A stretch of 64,000 bases of DNA from Fodinibacter sp963800505 (GCA_963800505.1 CAWDBL010000022.1:1-64000); one strand, 5' to 3'. Positions 32,189-45,828 are shown, counted from the first letter of the stretch. Numbers and translations are program-made. The notes: a model not told the origin generated them from the sequence alone.

Positions 32189-34336
32189 TCAGCGGCGCTG
32201 CGCCGTGCTGCTCCACGCAGTGCCGTGGAGCGTGGGGGCCTTCGCCCGCGGGTTGCCGGTCGCCCGCACCGAGGAGTCCTGGCGCAGGGCCGAGAGCCCG
32301 GTGGCCCGCAGCGCCGCGCCGGTGCCCGGGTCGGCCACGGCGGGGTACGCCTCCATCGTGCCGGCAACGTCGAGCACGAGGTTGGTGGTGCCGGACGCGT
32401 TGCGGATGTTGAAGTCGTAGTTGGCGCCGAGGTCGGTGATCGTCATGTTGGACACCAGCTGCCCGGCGGCCGGGTTGAGGTTGCTGACCGTGGGCCGGGG
32501 GAAGTCGGGGTCGAACCTCCACAGCGTGAGCACGGTGTTGCTCGTCGGCTTGTTCGCCGTGGTGTTGGTGACCAGCGACAACGAGTTGAACGTCGTCACC
32601 GCGGCGGTGTTCCGCACCACGGCGGTCTGCCCGGGCCTCAGGGCGGTGGCGATGCCCTGGGCCTTCGTGGTGTTGACGATCCGGGTCGGGCTCGCGAGCG
32701 GGCGGAAGCGCGTCATGCCGTCGAGCGTGTTGTCGTCGTAGTACCCGACGAGGTCGACGATGACGTCCGCGTTGCCGTTGGACCTGTTGCGCACGCCGAT
32801 GATCGGGAGGGTCTCCAAGCCGGGACCGCAGTCGGCGAGGCCACAGGCAGAGGTCGGCACGATCGCCATGTTGGGCACCGTCTTGCCTGCGGTGAAGTTC
32901 AGCGTGGAGGTGCTGGGGATGGCGGCGTCGTTCCCGTTCCAGGCCGTGAAGTACCCGGTGCCGGTCGTCCTGGTCGCGGTGATGTTGACCGCGAACGCCT
33001 TGATGTGGGGGTTGACCTCGGGGCCGAAGTCGATGCCCGTCGTGTACCACCCGCCGGGGAAGAGCGGGCCGTTCCCGGGATCGCGGCTGTCGAGGATGCG
33101 GGTGGGGTCGATGCCGGAGTAGCCGCCGTAGCCGCCCGCTGTGGTGCTCGTCGCGCTTCGGTAGTACCCCATGACGTCCGCGATGACGTGGGTGCTGCCC
33201 GAGGCGTTGAAGAAGCGGACCTTGCCCCCGGTGCCGAGCTTGACGGTGACCAGGTTGGCGCCGGTGAAGCCCTTGTTGAAGTTGACCGACGAGGCGAGCG
33301 GGCGCGCGGCACCGGTCGGGTAGAGGGTGACGTAGCCCTGGCTCGTGGGCGACACCACGGTCACGTTCAGCACCACCGTGGTGGCTCCGGCGGCGGGAAC
33401 GCCACCCTTCGTGGTCACCTGCAGGTCGATGGTCCGGCCCGGGCCGACCGGCGTGGTGGTGGTGATGCCGATCCGCTTGCGGGTGTCGAGCACCCGGGTC
33501 GGCTTCAGCGGGGTGAAGGCGCCGTTGGGGGTGTCGACACCGTTGACGGTGACCGGGATCTGCCGACCGTCGCCGCCGTCGGGGAGGGTGATGACGTCCT
33601 GGGCCGGGCCGAAGAAGTCGGGGGTGGCCCTGAGGGTGAGGGCGCAGGAGCCGTTGGCCGGGATGGTCTTGCCGCTGCAGCTGTCGGCGCTGACGGCGAC
33701 CTTGGCGTCGGCGCCGGTGCCGATCGCGGCGCCGAAGGTGACGTCGGAGGCGCCGGCCAGAACGGTGACGACCTCGGTCTTCGAGGTGCTGACCGGGGCA
33801 CTGAGCACGATGAGTGGCACCGCGGAGTTGAACCGGATCTCCTGCGCGAAGCCGATGCCCGGCGCGCCGGTGCCGCAGGTGCCGCGCACCGAGCCCGCGA
33901 ACGCCGTGACCTCGCCGCCCACCAGGGTGACCTCGTGCACGGTGAGGGTGCCGGTCGTGGCGTCGGCGCACGCGGCGGGCACCGTGGGCCCGGTGAGCGA
34001 TACGCCCGCCTCGGTGGGGGTGGCGGACTCCTGGACGTCATAGGGGGTGCCGGCCGTGAAGGACTCCCCAGTGGGGGGCGTGAGGGTGGTGCTCTCGACC
34101 CTCGCGGCGGCATCGGCGCCCTGCACCGTCACCCCTCCGTCGGCCGCGGACGCGCCGCTGATGGCGGTGGTGGCCTGGAACCCAGTGCCCCAGTTGACCC
34201 CCGCCTGCGGCCCGGTGAAGAACGCGTACCCGGTCGTCGGGGGGCTGGTCGGCAGCGTGGCCGCCTGGGCCGGCACGGCGGTCAGGGCGGCGACGATGGT
34301 GGCCGCCGTGGTGAGCATGACGGCAAGGCGGCGCAT
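32189..34336 (-). CDS. Secreted protein with three actinobacterial surface repeats
   Basis: A 715-residue exported protein. The N-terminal signal peptide MRRLAVMLTTAATIVAALTA ends at VPAQA-AT. A beta-rich domain with paired cysteines fills about residues 40-270. Three modules of 120-150 residues follow, each opening with a T-R-V/I-L-D-T/S-R line and closing near V-I-A/V-D-V/L-M/V-G-Y-Y, at about 280-390, 410-528 and 550-655. The third is degenerate (TRIVNTTKA and LVLDVAGT). Such modules are frequent in actinobacterial cell-surface proteins without known function. There is no sortase signal or C-terminal membrane anchor. A GGGGGA ribosome site precedes the ATG. It is monocistronic. Confidence 0.85.
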   Translation of the reverse strand: MRRLAVMLTTAATIVAALTAVPAQAATLPTSPPTTGYAFFTGPQAGVNWGTGFQATTAISGASAADGGVTVQGADAAARVESTTLTPPTGESFTAGTPYDVQESATPTEAGVSLTGPTVPAACADATTGTLTVHEVTLVGGEVTAFAGSVRGTCGTGAPGIGFAQEIRFNSAVPLIVLSAPVSTSKTEVVTVLAGASDVTFGAAIGTGADAKVAVSADSCSGKTIPANGSCALTLRATPDFFGPAQDVITLPDGGDGRQIPVTVNGVDTPNGAFTPLKPTRVLDTRKRIGITTTTPVGPGRTIDLQVTTKGGVPAAGATTVVLNVTVVSPTSQGYVTLYPTGAARPLASSVNFNKGFTGANLVTVKLGTGGKVRFFNASGSTHVIADVMGYYRSATSTTAGGYGGYSGIDPTRILDSRDPGNGPLFPGGWYTTGIDFGPEVNPHIKAFAVNITATRTTGTGYFTAWNGNDAAIPSTSTLNFTAGKTVPNMAIVPTSACGLADCGPGLETLPIIGVRNRSNGNADVIVDLVGYYDDNTLDGMTRFRPLASPTRIVNTTKAQGIATALRPGQTAVVRNTAAVTTFNSLSLVTNTTANKPTSNTVLTLWRFDPDFPRPTVSNLNPAAGQLVSNMTITDLGANYDFNIRNASGTTNLVLDVAGTMEAYPAVADPGTGAALRATGLSALRQDSSVRATGNPRAKAPTLHGTAWSSTAQRR

Positions 34337-34442
34337 GGGTCCCCCGGTGAGAGCGTGAAGGTGATCGGGGGAGCATATCTCTACCCCCTGCATCCGCCCG
34401 GAAACCTGCGAGAACTCGCAACCGTGGCCTGACAGGGCGTTC

Positions 34443-35006
34443 TCAGACCTCCGTGCGCATCACGCAGTTGCGCAGTCCCTTGGGCCGCACGTAGGTGAAG
34501 CCCACCCGTTCGTAGAGCGCCCGGGTGCCGTCGTAGAGCACCGACGTCCTGCGTCCGTCGCTGGTGTCGTGCGGGTAGCCCTCGACGACACCGCCGCCCG
34601 CCTGGCCGATCAGGCCGACGGCGCCGCGCAGGACGATCTCGGTGACCCCCTGCCGGCGGTACTTCCTGTCGACGAACATGCAGGTGATGCGGAAGTCGGG
34701 CGGGGGGTCGCCGGCCAGGTCGTACTCCTTGCGGTGGTAGATGTTCGGCAGCTCCTCGGGTGAGCCGTACTGTGCCCAGGCGATCGCCTCGTCGCCGTCC
34801 ATCACCAGCGCGGCGTGAGCCCGGCCCTCCTCGACCAACCGCTGCTTGAGCGCACGGTTGGCGTCGGCGTCGTAGGTCTTCTCGCCCGCCACCGTCTGGA
34901 AGTAGGTGCACCAGCACCCGCCGAACACCCCGTTGTGCCGCTCCATCATCCGCGCGTACGCCGGCCACGTGCGCGGGCTCAGCGCCTCCACCCGGTAGTC
35001 CCCCAT
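34443..35006 (-). CDS. GNAT-family N-acetyltransferase
   Basis: A 187-residue acetyltransferase. RHNGVFGGCWCTYFQ near the N-terminus and the later ITCMFVDRKYRRQGVTEIVLRGAVGLI with the R-x-x-G-V acetyl-CoA loop define it. The segment SVLYDGTRALYERVGFTYVRPKG closes the fold. The C-x-C near residue 29 is typical of a GNAT subgroup of unknown substrate. I start at ATG 35006 with a GAGGAG ribosome site, not at the upstream methionine. It is divergent from lhr, with 107 bases between. Confidence 0.82.
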   Translation of the reverse strand: MGDYRVEALSPRTWPAYARMMERHNGVFGGCWCTYFQTVAGEKTYDADANRALKQRLVEEGRAHAALVMDGDEAIAWAQYGSPEELPNIYHRKEYDLAGDPPPDFRITCMFVDRKYRRQGVTEIVLRGAVGLIGQAGGGVVEGYPHDTSDGRRTSVLYDGTRALYERVGFTYVRPKGLRNCVMRTEV

Positions 35007-35113
35007 CGCTCCTCGTCCCCCGCTTCTGTCGAGCCTGCGCCTGACGACGCTGTGTTGCTGGAGATGCATCCTGCCACCGCACTGTCGGTGGTGGGTGAGA
35101 GGCTGACACCCAC

Positions 35114-39865
<4,752 letters not shown>

Positions 39866-39871
39866 GGCGCG

Positions 39872-40726
39872 GTGCCCGAGGGTGACACCGTGCACCGCAC
39901 CGCCGACCGGCTCGACGCCGCGCTGCGCGACGCCGTGGTCGAGCGGGCCGAGCTGCGCTGGCCGTCGGTGCCCGACGTCGACCTGTCCGGGTCACGCACG
40001 CTCGAGGTCGTCGCCCGGGGCAAGCACCTCCTGCACCGGTTCGACACCGGCGCCACCCTGCACACCCACCTGCGGATGGAGGGCCAGTGGCGGGTCGAGC
40101 ACCCGGGTGAGCGCACCGCGCGGGTGCTGCGCCGCCAGGACCTGCGGGCGGCGGTGCTCACCGAGACCTGGTCGGCGTTCGGCCTGCGGCTGGGCATGCT
40201 CGACCTCGTGCCGACCGCCCGTGAGGGCGACCTGGTCGGCCACCTCGGCCCCGACATCCTGGGCCCCGACTGGGACGCCGCGGTCGCGGCGGCGCGCGTC
40301 ACGGCATCCGAGCGGTTCGTCGGCGACACCCTGCTCGACCAGCGGGTGCTGGCCGGGGTGGGCACCTTCTGGGCCAGCGAGATCCTCTTCATCACCAAGG
40401 TGCTCCCCTGGACGCCCGCGCGCGACCTCGACCAAGAGCGGGTCACCGCCATGCTGACCCGGCTGCAGCGGCTGATGGACACCGCGCGCCGCACGGGATG
40501 GCAAGGCAGCACCGGCATCCAGCGTGCGGGTGAGGAGGCCTACGTGCACTCCCGCTCGGGCCGGCCCTGCCGGCGCTGCGGCGACACCGTGCGTGTCGCG
40601 ATGACCGGGGACGCACCGCGCCAGCGCACGATGTTCTCGTGCCCCACCTGCCAGGGCGGGCTGGCGCCCACCGACGACGGAAGACCGCAGCGCCCACTGG
40701 GCAGCGGCAAGCGGCGTTACGCCTAG
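39872..40726 (+). CDS. nei2: Nei2-type formamidopyrimidine/endonuclease VIII DNA glycosylase
   Basis: Base-excision repair glycosylase/AP lyase for oxidised bases. The catalytic N-terminus MPEGDTVHRTADRLD has Pro2 and Glu3. The helix-two-turn-helix DQRVLAGVGTFWASEILF lies near residue 155. The C-terminal zinc finger has CRRCGDT and CPTCQ with all four cysteines. The Asp-Thr-Val-His after Pro-Glu-Gly matches the Nei2 subgroup and not Fpg. The GTG start lies six bases after lhr, so the pair forms a repair operon. Its end is four bases from the convergent clgR gene. Confidence 0.93.
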   Translation: MPEGDTVHRTADRLDAALRDAVVERAELRWPSVPDVDLSGSRTLEVVARGKHLLHRFDTGATLHTHLRMEGQWRVEHPGERTARVLRRQDLRAAVLTETWSAFGLRLGMLDLVPTAREGDLVGHLGPDILGPDWDAAVAAARVTASERFVGDTLLDQRVLAGVGTFWASEILFITKVLPWTPARDLDQERVTAMLTRLQRLMDTARRTGWQGSTGIQRAGEEAYVHSRSGRPCRRCGDTVRVAMTGDAPRQRTMFSCPTCQGGLAPTDDGRPQRPLGSGKRRYA

Positions 40727-40730
40727 CGGG

Positions 40731-41036
40731 CTACGCCGCCGAGGCCGACACGGTGTCGGACAGCGCGTGCCCGACGGGCAGCGAGACGGGGGCGGAGAGG
40801 GTCTCGAGGCGCTCGACGCGCTCGCAGACCAGCTCGAGCACCTCGGACAGGCTCAGGCCCAGACCGGTGCACACGGAGGCGAGCAGCTCGGAGGAGGCCT
40901 CCTTGGTGCCGCGCTCGAGCTCACTGAGGTAACCGAGGGAGACGGCGGAGGACGACGCGACGTCGCGCAGCGTGCGGCCCTGGTCCTGGCGGATCTCGCG
41001 CAGGACCTCGCCGAGCTCGTGCCGAAGCAGGATCAC
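40731..41036 (-). CDS. clgR: Clp gene regulator ClgR (XRE-family)
   Basis: A 101-residue DNA-binding protein with a Cro/CI helix-turn-helix at about residues 8-62: LREIRQDQGRTLRDVASSSAVSLGYLSELERG. The recognition segment SLGYLSELERGTKEASSELL is nearly invariant in ClgR, which activates clpP, clpC and other protein-quality genes in actinobacteria. Its place downstream of cinA and pgsA matches the M. tuberculosis order (Rv2745c-Rv2746c). The protein ends in VSASAA, an alanine-rich tail; ClgR proteins are themselves degraded by Clp through such ends. A GGAGAGGAGG ribosome site precedes the GTG start. Confidence 0.93.
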   Translation of the reverse strand: MILLRHELGEVLREIRQDQGRTLRDVASSSAVSLGYLSELERGTKEASSELLASVCTGLGLSLSEVLELVCERVERLETLSAPVSLPVGHALSDTVSASAA

Positions 41037-41084
41037 GGTGCCTCCTCTCCTTGGTGGGTGCGGACCACGGGTCGATCCATCACG

Positions 41085-41615
41085 TCAACGGTACCCCGAG
41101 GTTCCCACGCCGTCGCGGAGGTTCTGCAGAGCCGATTCCAGGAGGGTCAGCACGGCCAGCACGCTGCCCGCCCGGATCTCCTCCCGGTCGCCGGTCAACG
41201 CCAAGCGCTCGACGAGGATTCCCCAGGGCCCGCTGGCGCCCACGAACACGGTGCCCACGGGCTGCCCGTCGGCGGGGTCGGGGCCGGCCACCCCGGTCGT
41301 CGACAGCCCCACGGAGCAGCCCAGCAGCGCCCGGATGCCGGTGGCCAGCTGGGCGGCCACCGGCTCGCTGACCGCGCCCTCACGAGCCAGGAGGTCCCGG
41401 TCGACGCCGAGCACGTCGGCCTTGACCTCGCTGGCATAGGCCACCACCCCGCCCCGCACCACGGCCGACGCCCCGGGGACGCCGGTCAGCGCGGCGCAGA
41501 CCAGACCGCCGGTCAGCGACTCGGCGGTGCCGACGGTCAGGCCGCGCCCGAGGAGCACCGGCACGAGGCGCGCGGCGAGCGGCCCGGCATCCGACGGGCT
41601 CGGTGCGGGGCTCAC
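41085..41615 (-). CDS. cinA: CinA C-terminal domain / nicotinamide-nucleotide amidohydrolase
   Basis: A 176-residue PncC-type amidase that recycles nicotinamide mononucleotide to nicotinate mononucleotide. The motif LTVGTAESLTGGLVCAALTGVPGAS contains the catalytic Ser/Lys region. GGVVAYASEVKADVLGV and GLSTTGVAGPDPADGQPVGTVFVG complete the family signature. It lacks the N-terminal COG1058 domain of full-length CinA, as is usual in actinobacteria. The GTG overlaps the pgsA stop (GTGA). The 48 bases between its stop and clgR hold the clgR ribosome site. Confidence 0.92.
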   Translation of the reverse strand: MSPAPSPSDAGPLAARLVPVLLGRGLTVGTAESLTGGLVCAALTGVPGASAVVRGGVVAYASEVKADVLGVDRDLLAREGAVSEPVAAQLATGIRALLGCSVGLSTTGVAGPDPADGQPVGTVFVGASGPWGILVERLALTGDREEIRAGSVLAVLTLLESALQNLRDGVGTSGYR

Positions 41616-42358
41616 GGCGTGGGGGGCCGCGACCTGGCCGCCGCGGCCCGTGCTGCCCGCTCGGCACGTTTGCGTACCGCCCGTTCGCTGGTGCGGCGCA
41701 GCCGGATCGCCTGGTGCAGGTAGTCGATGCCGGTGACCACCGTGACGACGACCGCCGCACCGAGCACGATCGAGGCGACCCACTCCCACGCCACGGGGAA
41801 CGGCAGGGTCCAGCGCGGGATGAGGAACAGGCCGATGCCGAGGGTCTGCAGCAGGGTCTTGACCTTGCCACCGCGACCGGCGGCCATCACCCCGTGCCGG
41901 ATCACCCAGAAGCGCACCGCGGTGATGCCCCACTCGCGCACCAGCACCACGATGGTGACCCACCACCAGACCTCGCCGATCATCGACAGCCCGACCAGGG
42001 CCATCGTCACCAGCGCCTTGTCGGCGATCGGGTCGACGACCTTGCCGAAGTTGGTCACCAGGCCCCGGCTGCGGGCGAGGTCGCCGTCGATCCGGTCGGT
42101 GATCATGGCCACGGTGAACACGCCGAAGGCGAGCCAGCGGTAGGTGGCCGACAGCCCGTCGTCGACGAGGAGCAGCCACCCGAAGACCGGCACGAGGAGC
42201 AGCCGCAGCATGGTGAGGTAGTTCGCGATGTTCCAGACGCTCGGGCCGTTGGCGGGCACGACCGGGCTGGCCGGGTCGACGCCGACGCGGTACGGGTCGC
42301 TGGCGCGTCCCTCGGCGAGCGGGCCGGGGCGCACCGGGCGCAGGGGCTTGTCGCTCAT
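41612..42358 (-). CDS. pgsA: CDP-diacylglycerol--glycerol-3-phosphate 3-phosphatidyltransferase
   Basis: Membrane enzyme that makes phosphatidylglycerophosphate, the first step to phosphatidylglycerol and cardiolipin. The CDP-alcohol phosphotransferase motif is intact as DRIDGDLARSRGLVTNFGKVV followed by DPIADK, which fits D-x2-D-G-x2-A-R-x8-G-x3-D-x3-D. Several hydrophobic helices cover residues 40-225, flanked by a polar N-terminus and an Arg-rich C-terminus. I start at ATG 42358, which overlaps the rimO stop (ATGA). The longer open frame lies inside rimO. It belongs to the rimO-pgsA-cinA unit. Confidence 0.95.
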   Translation of the reverse strand: MSDKPLRPVRPGPLAEGRASDPYRVGVDPASPVVPANGPSVWNIANYLTMLRLLLVPVFGWLLLVDDGLSATYRWLAFGVFTVAMITDRIDGDLARSRGLVTNFGKVVDPIADKALVTMALVGLSMIGEVWWWVTIVVLVREWGITAVRFWVIRHGVMAAGRGGKVKTLLQTLGIGLFLIPRWTLPFPVAWEWVASIVLGAAVVVTVVTGIDYLHQAIRLRRTSERAVRKRAERAARAAAARSRPPTP

Positions 42359-43779
42359 CGGGTCTCCACGACCAGGTCGACCCCCACCGAGTCGACGACG
42401 ACGCCCTCGACGAACGAGCCCACGACCGGCAGGGCGCCTCCGGCCCCGGCGCGCAGGAGGCACACGCCGTCGACGTCCGGGCCCTGGTGCTCGGCGCGGC
42501 CCACGGCCACCGTCGGGTCCTCGTCGTCGTGCTCCTCGACGAGCACCGCGACCCGCTCCCCCACCCGCTCGAGTGCCCGCTGGGTGGTGAGCTCCTCGAC
42601 CAGGGCGGTCAGGCGCTCGACCCGCTCGTGGATGATGTCGTCGGGCAGCTTGCCGTCGAGGTCCTCGGCCTCGGTGCCGTCCTCGTCGGAGTAGCCGAAG
42701 ACCCCGACCACGTCGAGCCGGGCGGCCACGAGGAAGCGCTCGAGCTCGTCGACGTCGGCCTCGGTCTCGCCGGGGAAGCCGACGATGACGTTGCTGCGCA
42801 CCCCGGCCAGCGGCGCACGGGCCCGCACCCCGTCGATGAGCTCGAGGAACGGTTCGGTGCCACCGAACCGGCGCATCCGGCGCAGCACGGTGGGCGAGGC
42901 GTGCTGGAAGGACAGGTCATACCAGGGCATCACCCCCGGGACCGACGCCATCGCCTCGAGCAGGCCGGGCCGCACCTCGGCGGGCTGCAGGTACGACACC
43001 CGCACCCGCTCGACGCCCTCCACGGCGGTCAGCTCCGGCAGCAGCTTCTCGAGCAGCGCGAGGTCGCCGAGGTCCTTGCCGTAGGAGGTGGAGTTCTCGG
43101 AGACCAGGAACAGCTCGCGAACGCCCTGCTGCCCCAGCCAGCGCGCCTCGGCCAGGACGTCGGTGGGGCGCCGCGAGACGAACGAACCGCGGAACATCGG
43201 GATCGCGCAGAACGAGCACCGCCGGTCGCAGCCGCTGGCGATCTTCAGCGGCGCCCACGGCCGCGAGTCGAGCCGCGAGCGCACGAACTGCTCGCCGTCG
43301 CCGTGGCCGGGCAGCGCCACGCCGCCCGCGGCATCCGAGCGGTCGACCGGCGACAGCGGCAGCAGCATGCGCCGGTCGGACGGCACGTGGGATGCCGGGC
43401 GCGCGCCACCGAGGATGGCGGTGAGGTGGCTGGACATGTCGCGGTAGGAGTCGAAACCGAGCACCGCGTCGGCATCGGGCAGCTCGTCGGCCAGGGTCTG
43501 GCCGTAGCGCTCGGCGAGGCAGCCGACGGCCACGACCGCCCGGGTGCGGCCGGTCTGCTTGAGGTCGGCCGCCTCGAGGAGGGTGTCGATGGAGTCCTTC
43601 TTGGCCTGCTCCACGAAACCGCAGGTGTTCACCACGGCGACGTCGGCCTCGGCGGCGTCGTCGACGAGGGTCCAGCCCTCGGCGGCGAGGCGGCCCGCGA
43701 GCTCCTCGGAGTCGACCTCGTTGCGGGTGCACCCGAGGGTGACCAGCGCGACGCTGCCGCGGCTCGAGGAGGACGCCAT
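42355..43779 (-). CDS. rimO: Ribosomal protein S12 methylthiotransferase RimO
   Basis: Radical SAM enzyme that adds a methylthio group to the conserved Asp of ribosomal protein S12. The N-terminal domain has ALVTLGCTRNEVDSEEL, NTCGFVEQAKKDSID and VGCLAERY for the auxiliary cluster. The radical SAM motif CDRRCSFCAIPMFRG is near residue 185, and a short TRAM domain ends the protein. The 474-residue length is normal. Start choice is backed by TAGAGT six bases upstream. It heads a chain of overlapping genes to cinA and is divergent from the dipeptidase gene. Confidence 0.96.
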   Translation of the reverse strand: MASSSSRGSVALVTLGCTRNEVDSEELAGRLAAEGWTLVDDAAEADVAVVNTCGFVEQAKKDSIDTLLEAADLKQTGRTRAVVAVGCLAERYGQTLADELPDADAVLGFDSYRDMSSHLTAILGGARPASHVPSDRRMLLPLSPVDRSDAAGGVALPGHGDGEQFVRSRLDSRPWAPLKIASGCDRRCSFCAIPMFRGSFVSRRPTDVLAEARWLGQQGVRELFLVSENSTSYGKDLGDLALLEKLLPELTAVEGVERVRVSYLQPAEVRPGLLEAMASVPGVMPWYDLSFQHASPTVLRRMRRFGGTEPFLELIDGVRARAPLAGVRSNVIVGFPGETEADVDELERFLVAARLDVVGVFGYSDEDGTEAEDLDGKLPDDIIHERVERLTALVEELTTQRALERVGERVAVLVEEHDDEDPTVAVGRAEHQGPDVDGVCLLRAGAGGALPVVGSFVEGVVVDSVGVDLVVETR

Positions 43780-43785
43780 GCTGCC

Positions 43786-43791
43786 ACTCTA
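43786..43791 (-). promoter_or_regulatory. -10 box (TAGAGT) of rimO-pgsA-cinA
   Basis: TAGAGT, six-base gap, ATG at 43779. Leaderless geometry for the first gene of the unit. Confidence 0.6.
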
Positions 43792-43824
43792 GTTGCGTCC
43801 CGGCTCGCCATCGCGCAGTCCGAG

Positions 43825-43830
43825 TAGGGT
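43825..43830 (+). promoter_or_regulatory. -10 box (TAGGGT) of the dipeptidase gene
   Basis: TAGGGT with a seven-base gap to ATG 43838. Together with the rimO box it makes a compact divergent promoter pair. Confidence 0.55.
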
Positions 43831-43837
43831 CTCGCGC

Positions 43838-45022
43838 ATGCCCGAGGACACCCCGGACCGGATCCGCGACCTGCTCGCCCAGCACCCCGTGGTCGACGGG
43901 CACAACGACCTCCCCTGGGAGGCTCGCGAGCGGGCCGGCTACGACTGGGACCGGCTCGACATCTCCCGCCCGGGGTGCCCGACCCACACCGACCTGCCCC
44001 GCCTGCGGGCCGGTGGCGTGGGGGCGCAGTTCTGGTCGGTCTTCGTGCCCGCGACCCTGCAGGGTGATGCCGCGGTGACCGCCACCCTCGAGCAGGTCGA
44101 CTCCGTGCACGCCATGGCCGCGCGGTATGCCGGTGAGCTCGCCCTGGCGACCACCCGCAGCGACGTGGAGCGGGCCTGGTCTCACGGCCAGATCGCCTGC
44201 CTGATCGGAGCCGAGGGCGGCCACAGCATCGACTCCTCGCTGGGCGCCCTGCGGATGCTGCACGCCCTCGGGGTCCGCTACCTCACCCTCACCCACAACG
44301 ACAACGTGCCGTGGGCCGACTCGGCGACGGACGAGCCGGTGCTCGGCGGGCTCTCGCCGTTCGGCCGCGAGGTGGTGCGCGAGATGAACCGGCTCGGGAT
44401 GCTGGTCGACCTCTCGCACGTCTCGGCCGGCACCATGCACGACGCGCTCGACGTGGCGCAGGCGCCGGTGCTGTTCTCGCACTCCTCGGCCCGGGCGGTG
44501 TGCGACCACCCCCGCAACGTGCCCGATGACGTGCTCTCCCGCCTCGCCGACAACGGTGGCGCCTGCCTGGTCACCTTCGTGCCCAAGTTCGTCTCCCCCG
44601 CCGCACGCGAGTGGGACCTGGAGACCCGGGATGCTGCCGAGGCGGCCGGCGTCGACGCCCGCGACGACACGGCGTACGACGCGTTCGTCGCCGAGCGCTC
44701 CCGACGGCATCCGGCGCCGCGGGCCACGATCGACGACGTGGTGGCGCACTGCGAGCACGTGCGTGAGGTGGCCGGGCGCGACCACATCGGGCTCGGCGGT
44801 GACTACGACGGCGTCGACATGCAGCCGCTCGGCCTCGAGGACGTCAGCGGCTACCCGCGCCTGCTGGCCGCCCTGGCCGACCGCGGCTGGAGCGACGCCG
44901 ACCTGGCCGCCCTGACCGGTGGGAACGCGCTGCGGGTGCTCGGTGAGGCCGAACGCCGCTCGCGCGAGATCGCGACGACGCGCGGCCCGAGCCTGGCCCG
45001 GATCGAGGACCTCGACGGGTGA
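43838..45022 (+). CDS. Membrane dipeptidase (peptidase M19)
   Basis: A 394-residue zinc dipeptidase of the renal dipeptidase family. The metal-binding DGHNDLPWEARER motif lies near residue 20, and GAEGGHSIDSSLGALRMLHALGVRYLTLTHN is the central block. Later ligands lie in LVDLSHVSAGTM, VLFSHSSARAVCDHPRNV and HIGLGGDYDGVD. No signal peptide is seen, so it is likely cytoplasmic. I start at ATG 43838; an earlier GTG would cross the promoter. It sits between rimO and ftsK, which are neighbours in many relatives, so it is part of an insertion together with the channel gene. Confidence 0.93.
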   Translation: MPEDTPDRIRDLLAQHPVVDGHNDLPWEARERAGYDWDRLDISRPGCPTHTDLPRLRAGGVGAQFWSVFVPATLQGDAAVTATLEQVDSVHAMAARYAGELALATTRSDVERAWSHGQIACLIGAEGGHSIDSSLGALRMLHALGVRYLTLTHNDNVPWADSATDEPVLGGLSPFGREVVREMNRLGMLVDLSHVSAGTMHDALDVAQAPVLFSHSSARAVCDHPRNVPDDVLSRLADNGGACLVTFVPKFVSPAAREWDLETRDAAEAAGVDARDDTAYDAFVAERSRRHPAPRATIDDVVAHCEHVREVAGRDHIGLGGDYDGVDMQPLGLEDVSGYPRLLAALADRGWSDADLAALTGGNALRVLGEAERRSREIATTRGPSLARIEDLDG

Positions 45023-45037
45023 CCGCGTCCTGGCGCG

Positions 45038-45742
45038 TCACTGCTGACGGGCGCGGATGACGGTGAGCGCGACGAGGCGCGAGATGACCATGGCCACGTA
45101 CATGACGCCGCCGAGCTGCTCCACGGTGCCGAGCGCGCGGGCCTGGGCCCGGATCGGCCCGACGTCGGACAGTCCGACGCTGGTGAGGTTGGCGCCCGAG
45201 TAGTAGATCAGCTCGAGGAGGGAGCGCCGCCCCGGGCCGTCGAAGGACGTGAAGGAGTCGGGGTAGATCTCCTGGACGGCCATGAAGAGGTAGGCGAAGG
45301 CGAAGACGAGCACGGTGAAGCAGGCGCCGACCGCGAACAGCTCGTCCTTGGTGACCCAGGAGTCCTCGAACATGTACGAGATGAGGGCGTACGCGGTGTA
45401 GAAGTAGAAGACGGCCAGGGCCGTGTGGGCCAGGGCGATGATCGTCTGGCTGTCGGCGAACAGGCTCCACACCTCGAACACCGCCGCCGGCAGGGCGAGG
45501 GTGATCGACAGCCAGGTCAGCGCCGGCGTGCTGCGCACCGTGAAGACCGCCGTGACCAGGGCCGACAGGCTCAGCAGCGAGATGACGGCGCGGCCCCACT
45601 CCGAGGACTCCAGCGCCGGCAGCAGCAGGATCACGAGGATCTGCACCGCGAGCAGGAAGGCCGACGGCTGCTTGCGCAGCGTGGCCTTCCACCGGGCCGA
45701 GCGCGACGGGGGGTCGCGCAGCTCTTCCCACAACAACGGCAT
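45038..45742 (-). CDS. Pore-loop ion channel with atypical selectivity filter
   Basis: A 234-residue membrane protein with about six helices. The last two flank a pore loop: ELIYYSGANLTSVGLSDVGPI. In K+ channels this place reads T-V-G-Y-G-D; here it is S-V-G-L-S-D. The helix after it, LGTVEQLGGVMYVAMVISRLVAL, matches the inner helix of two-TM bacterial K+ channels. It is therefore a member of the Ion_trans_2 group, but its ion selectivity is doubtful. Start ATG 45742 has TATGGT six bases upstream; GTG 45748 is then untranscribed. There is no regulatory RCK domain. Confidence 0.75.
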   Translation of the reverse strand: MPLLWEELRDPPSRSARWKATLRKQPSAFLLAVQILVILLLPALESSEWGRAVISLLSLSALVTAVFTVRSTPALTWLSITLALPAAVFEVWSLFADSQTIIALAHTALAVFYFYTAYALISYMFEDSWVTKDELFAVGACFTVLVFAFAYLFMAVQEIYPDSFTSFDGPGRRSLLELIYYSGANLTSVGLSDVGPIRAQARALGTVEQLGGVMYVAMVISRLVALTVIRARQQ

Positions 45743-45748
45743 GCCCAC

Positions 45749-45754
45749 ACCATA
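45749..45754 (-). promoter_or_regulatory. -10 box (TATGGT) of the channel gene
   Basis: TATGGT, six-base gap, ATG at 45742. It decides between two possible starts in favour of the shorter one. Confidence 0.55.
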
Positions 45755-45828
45755 AGGGCGGTGGGGCGACGGTGCCGCCAGTCAGAGCGCGGTGCATGCG
45801 CCGACGGCCGAGCGGCGTACCGGTGCTG

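Noticed and set aside
41085..42179. Long open frame reading through cinA into pgsA
   Set aside because: The upstream part is a shadow of pgsA. The GTG at 41615 overlapping the pgsA stop is the sensible cinA start.
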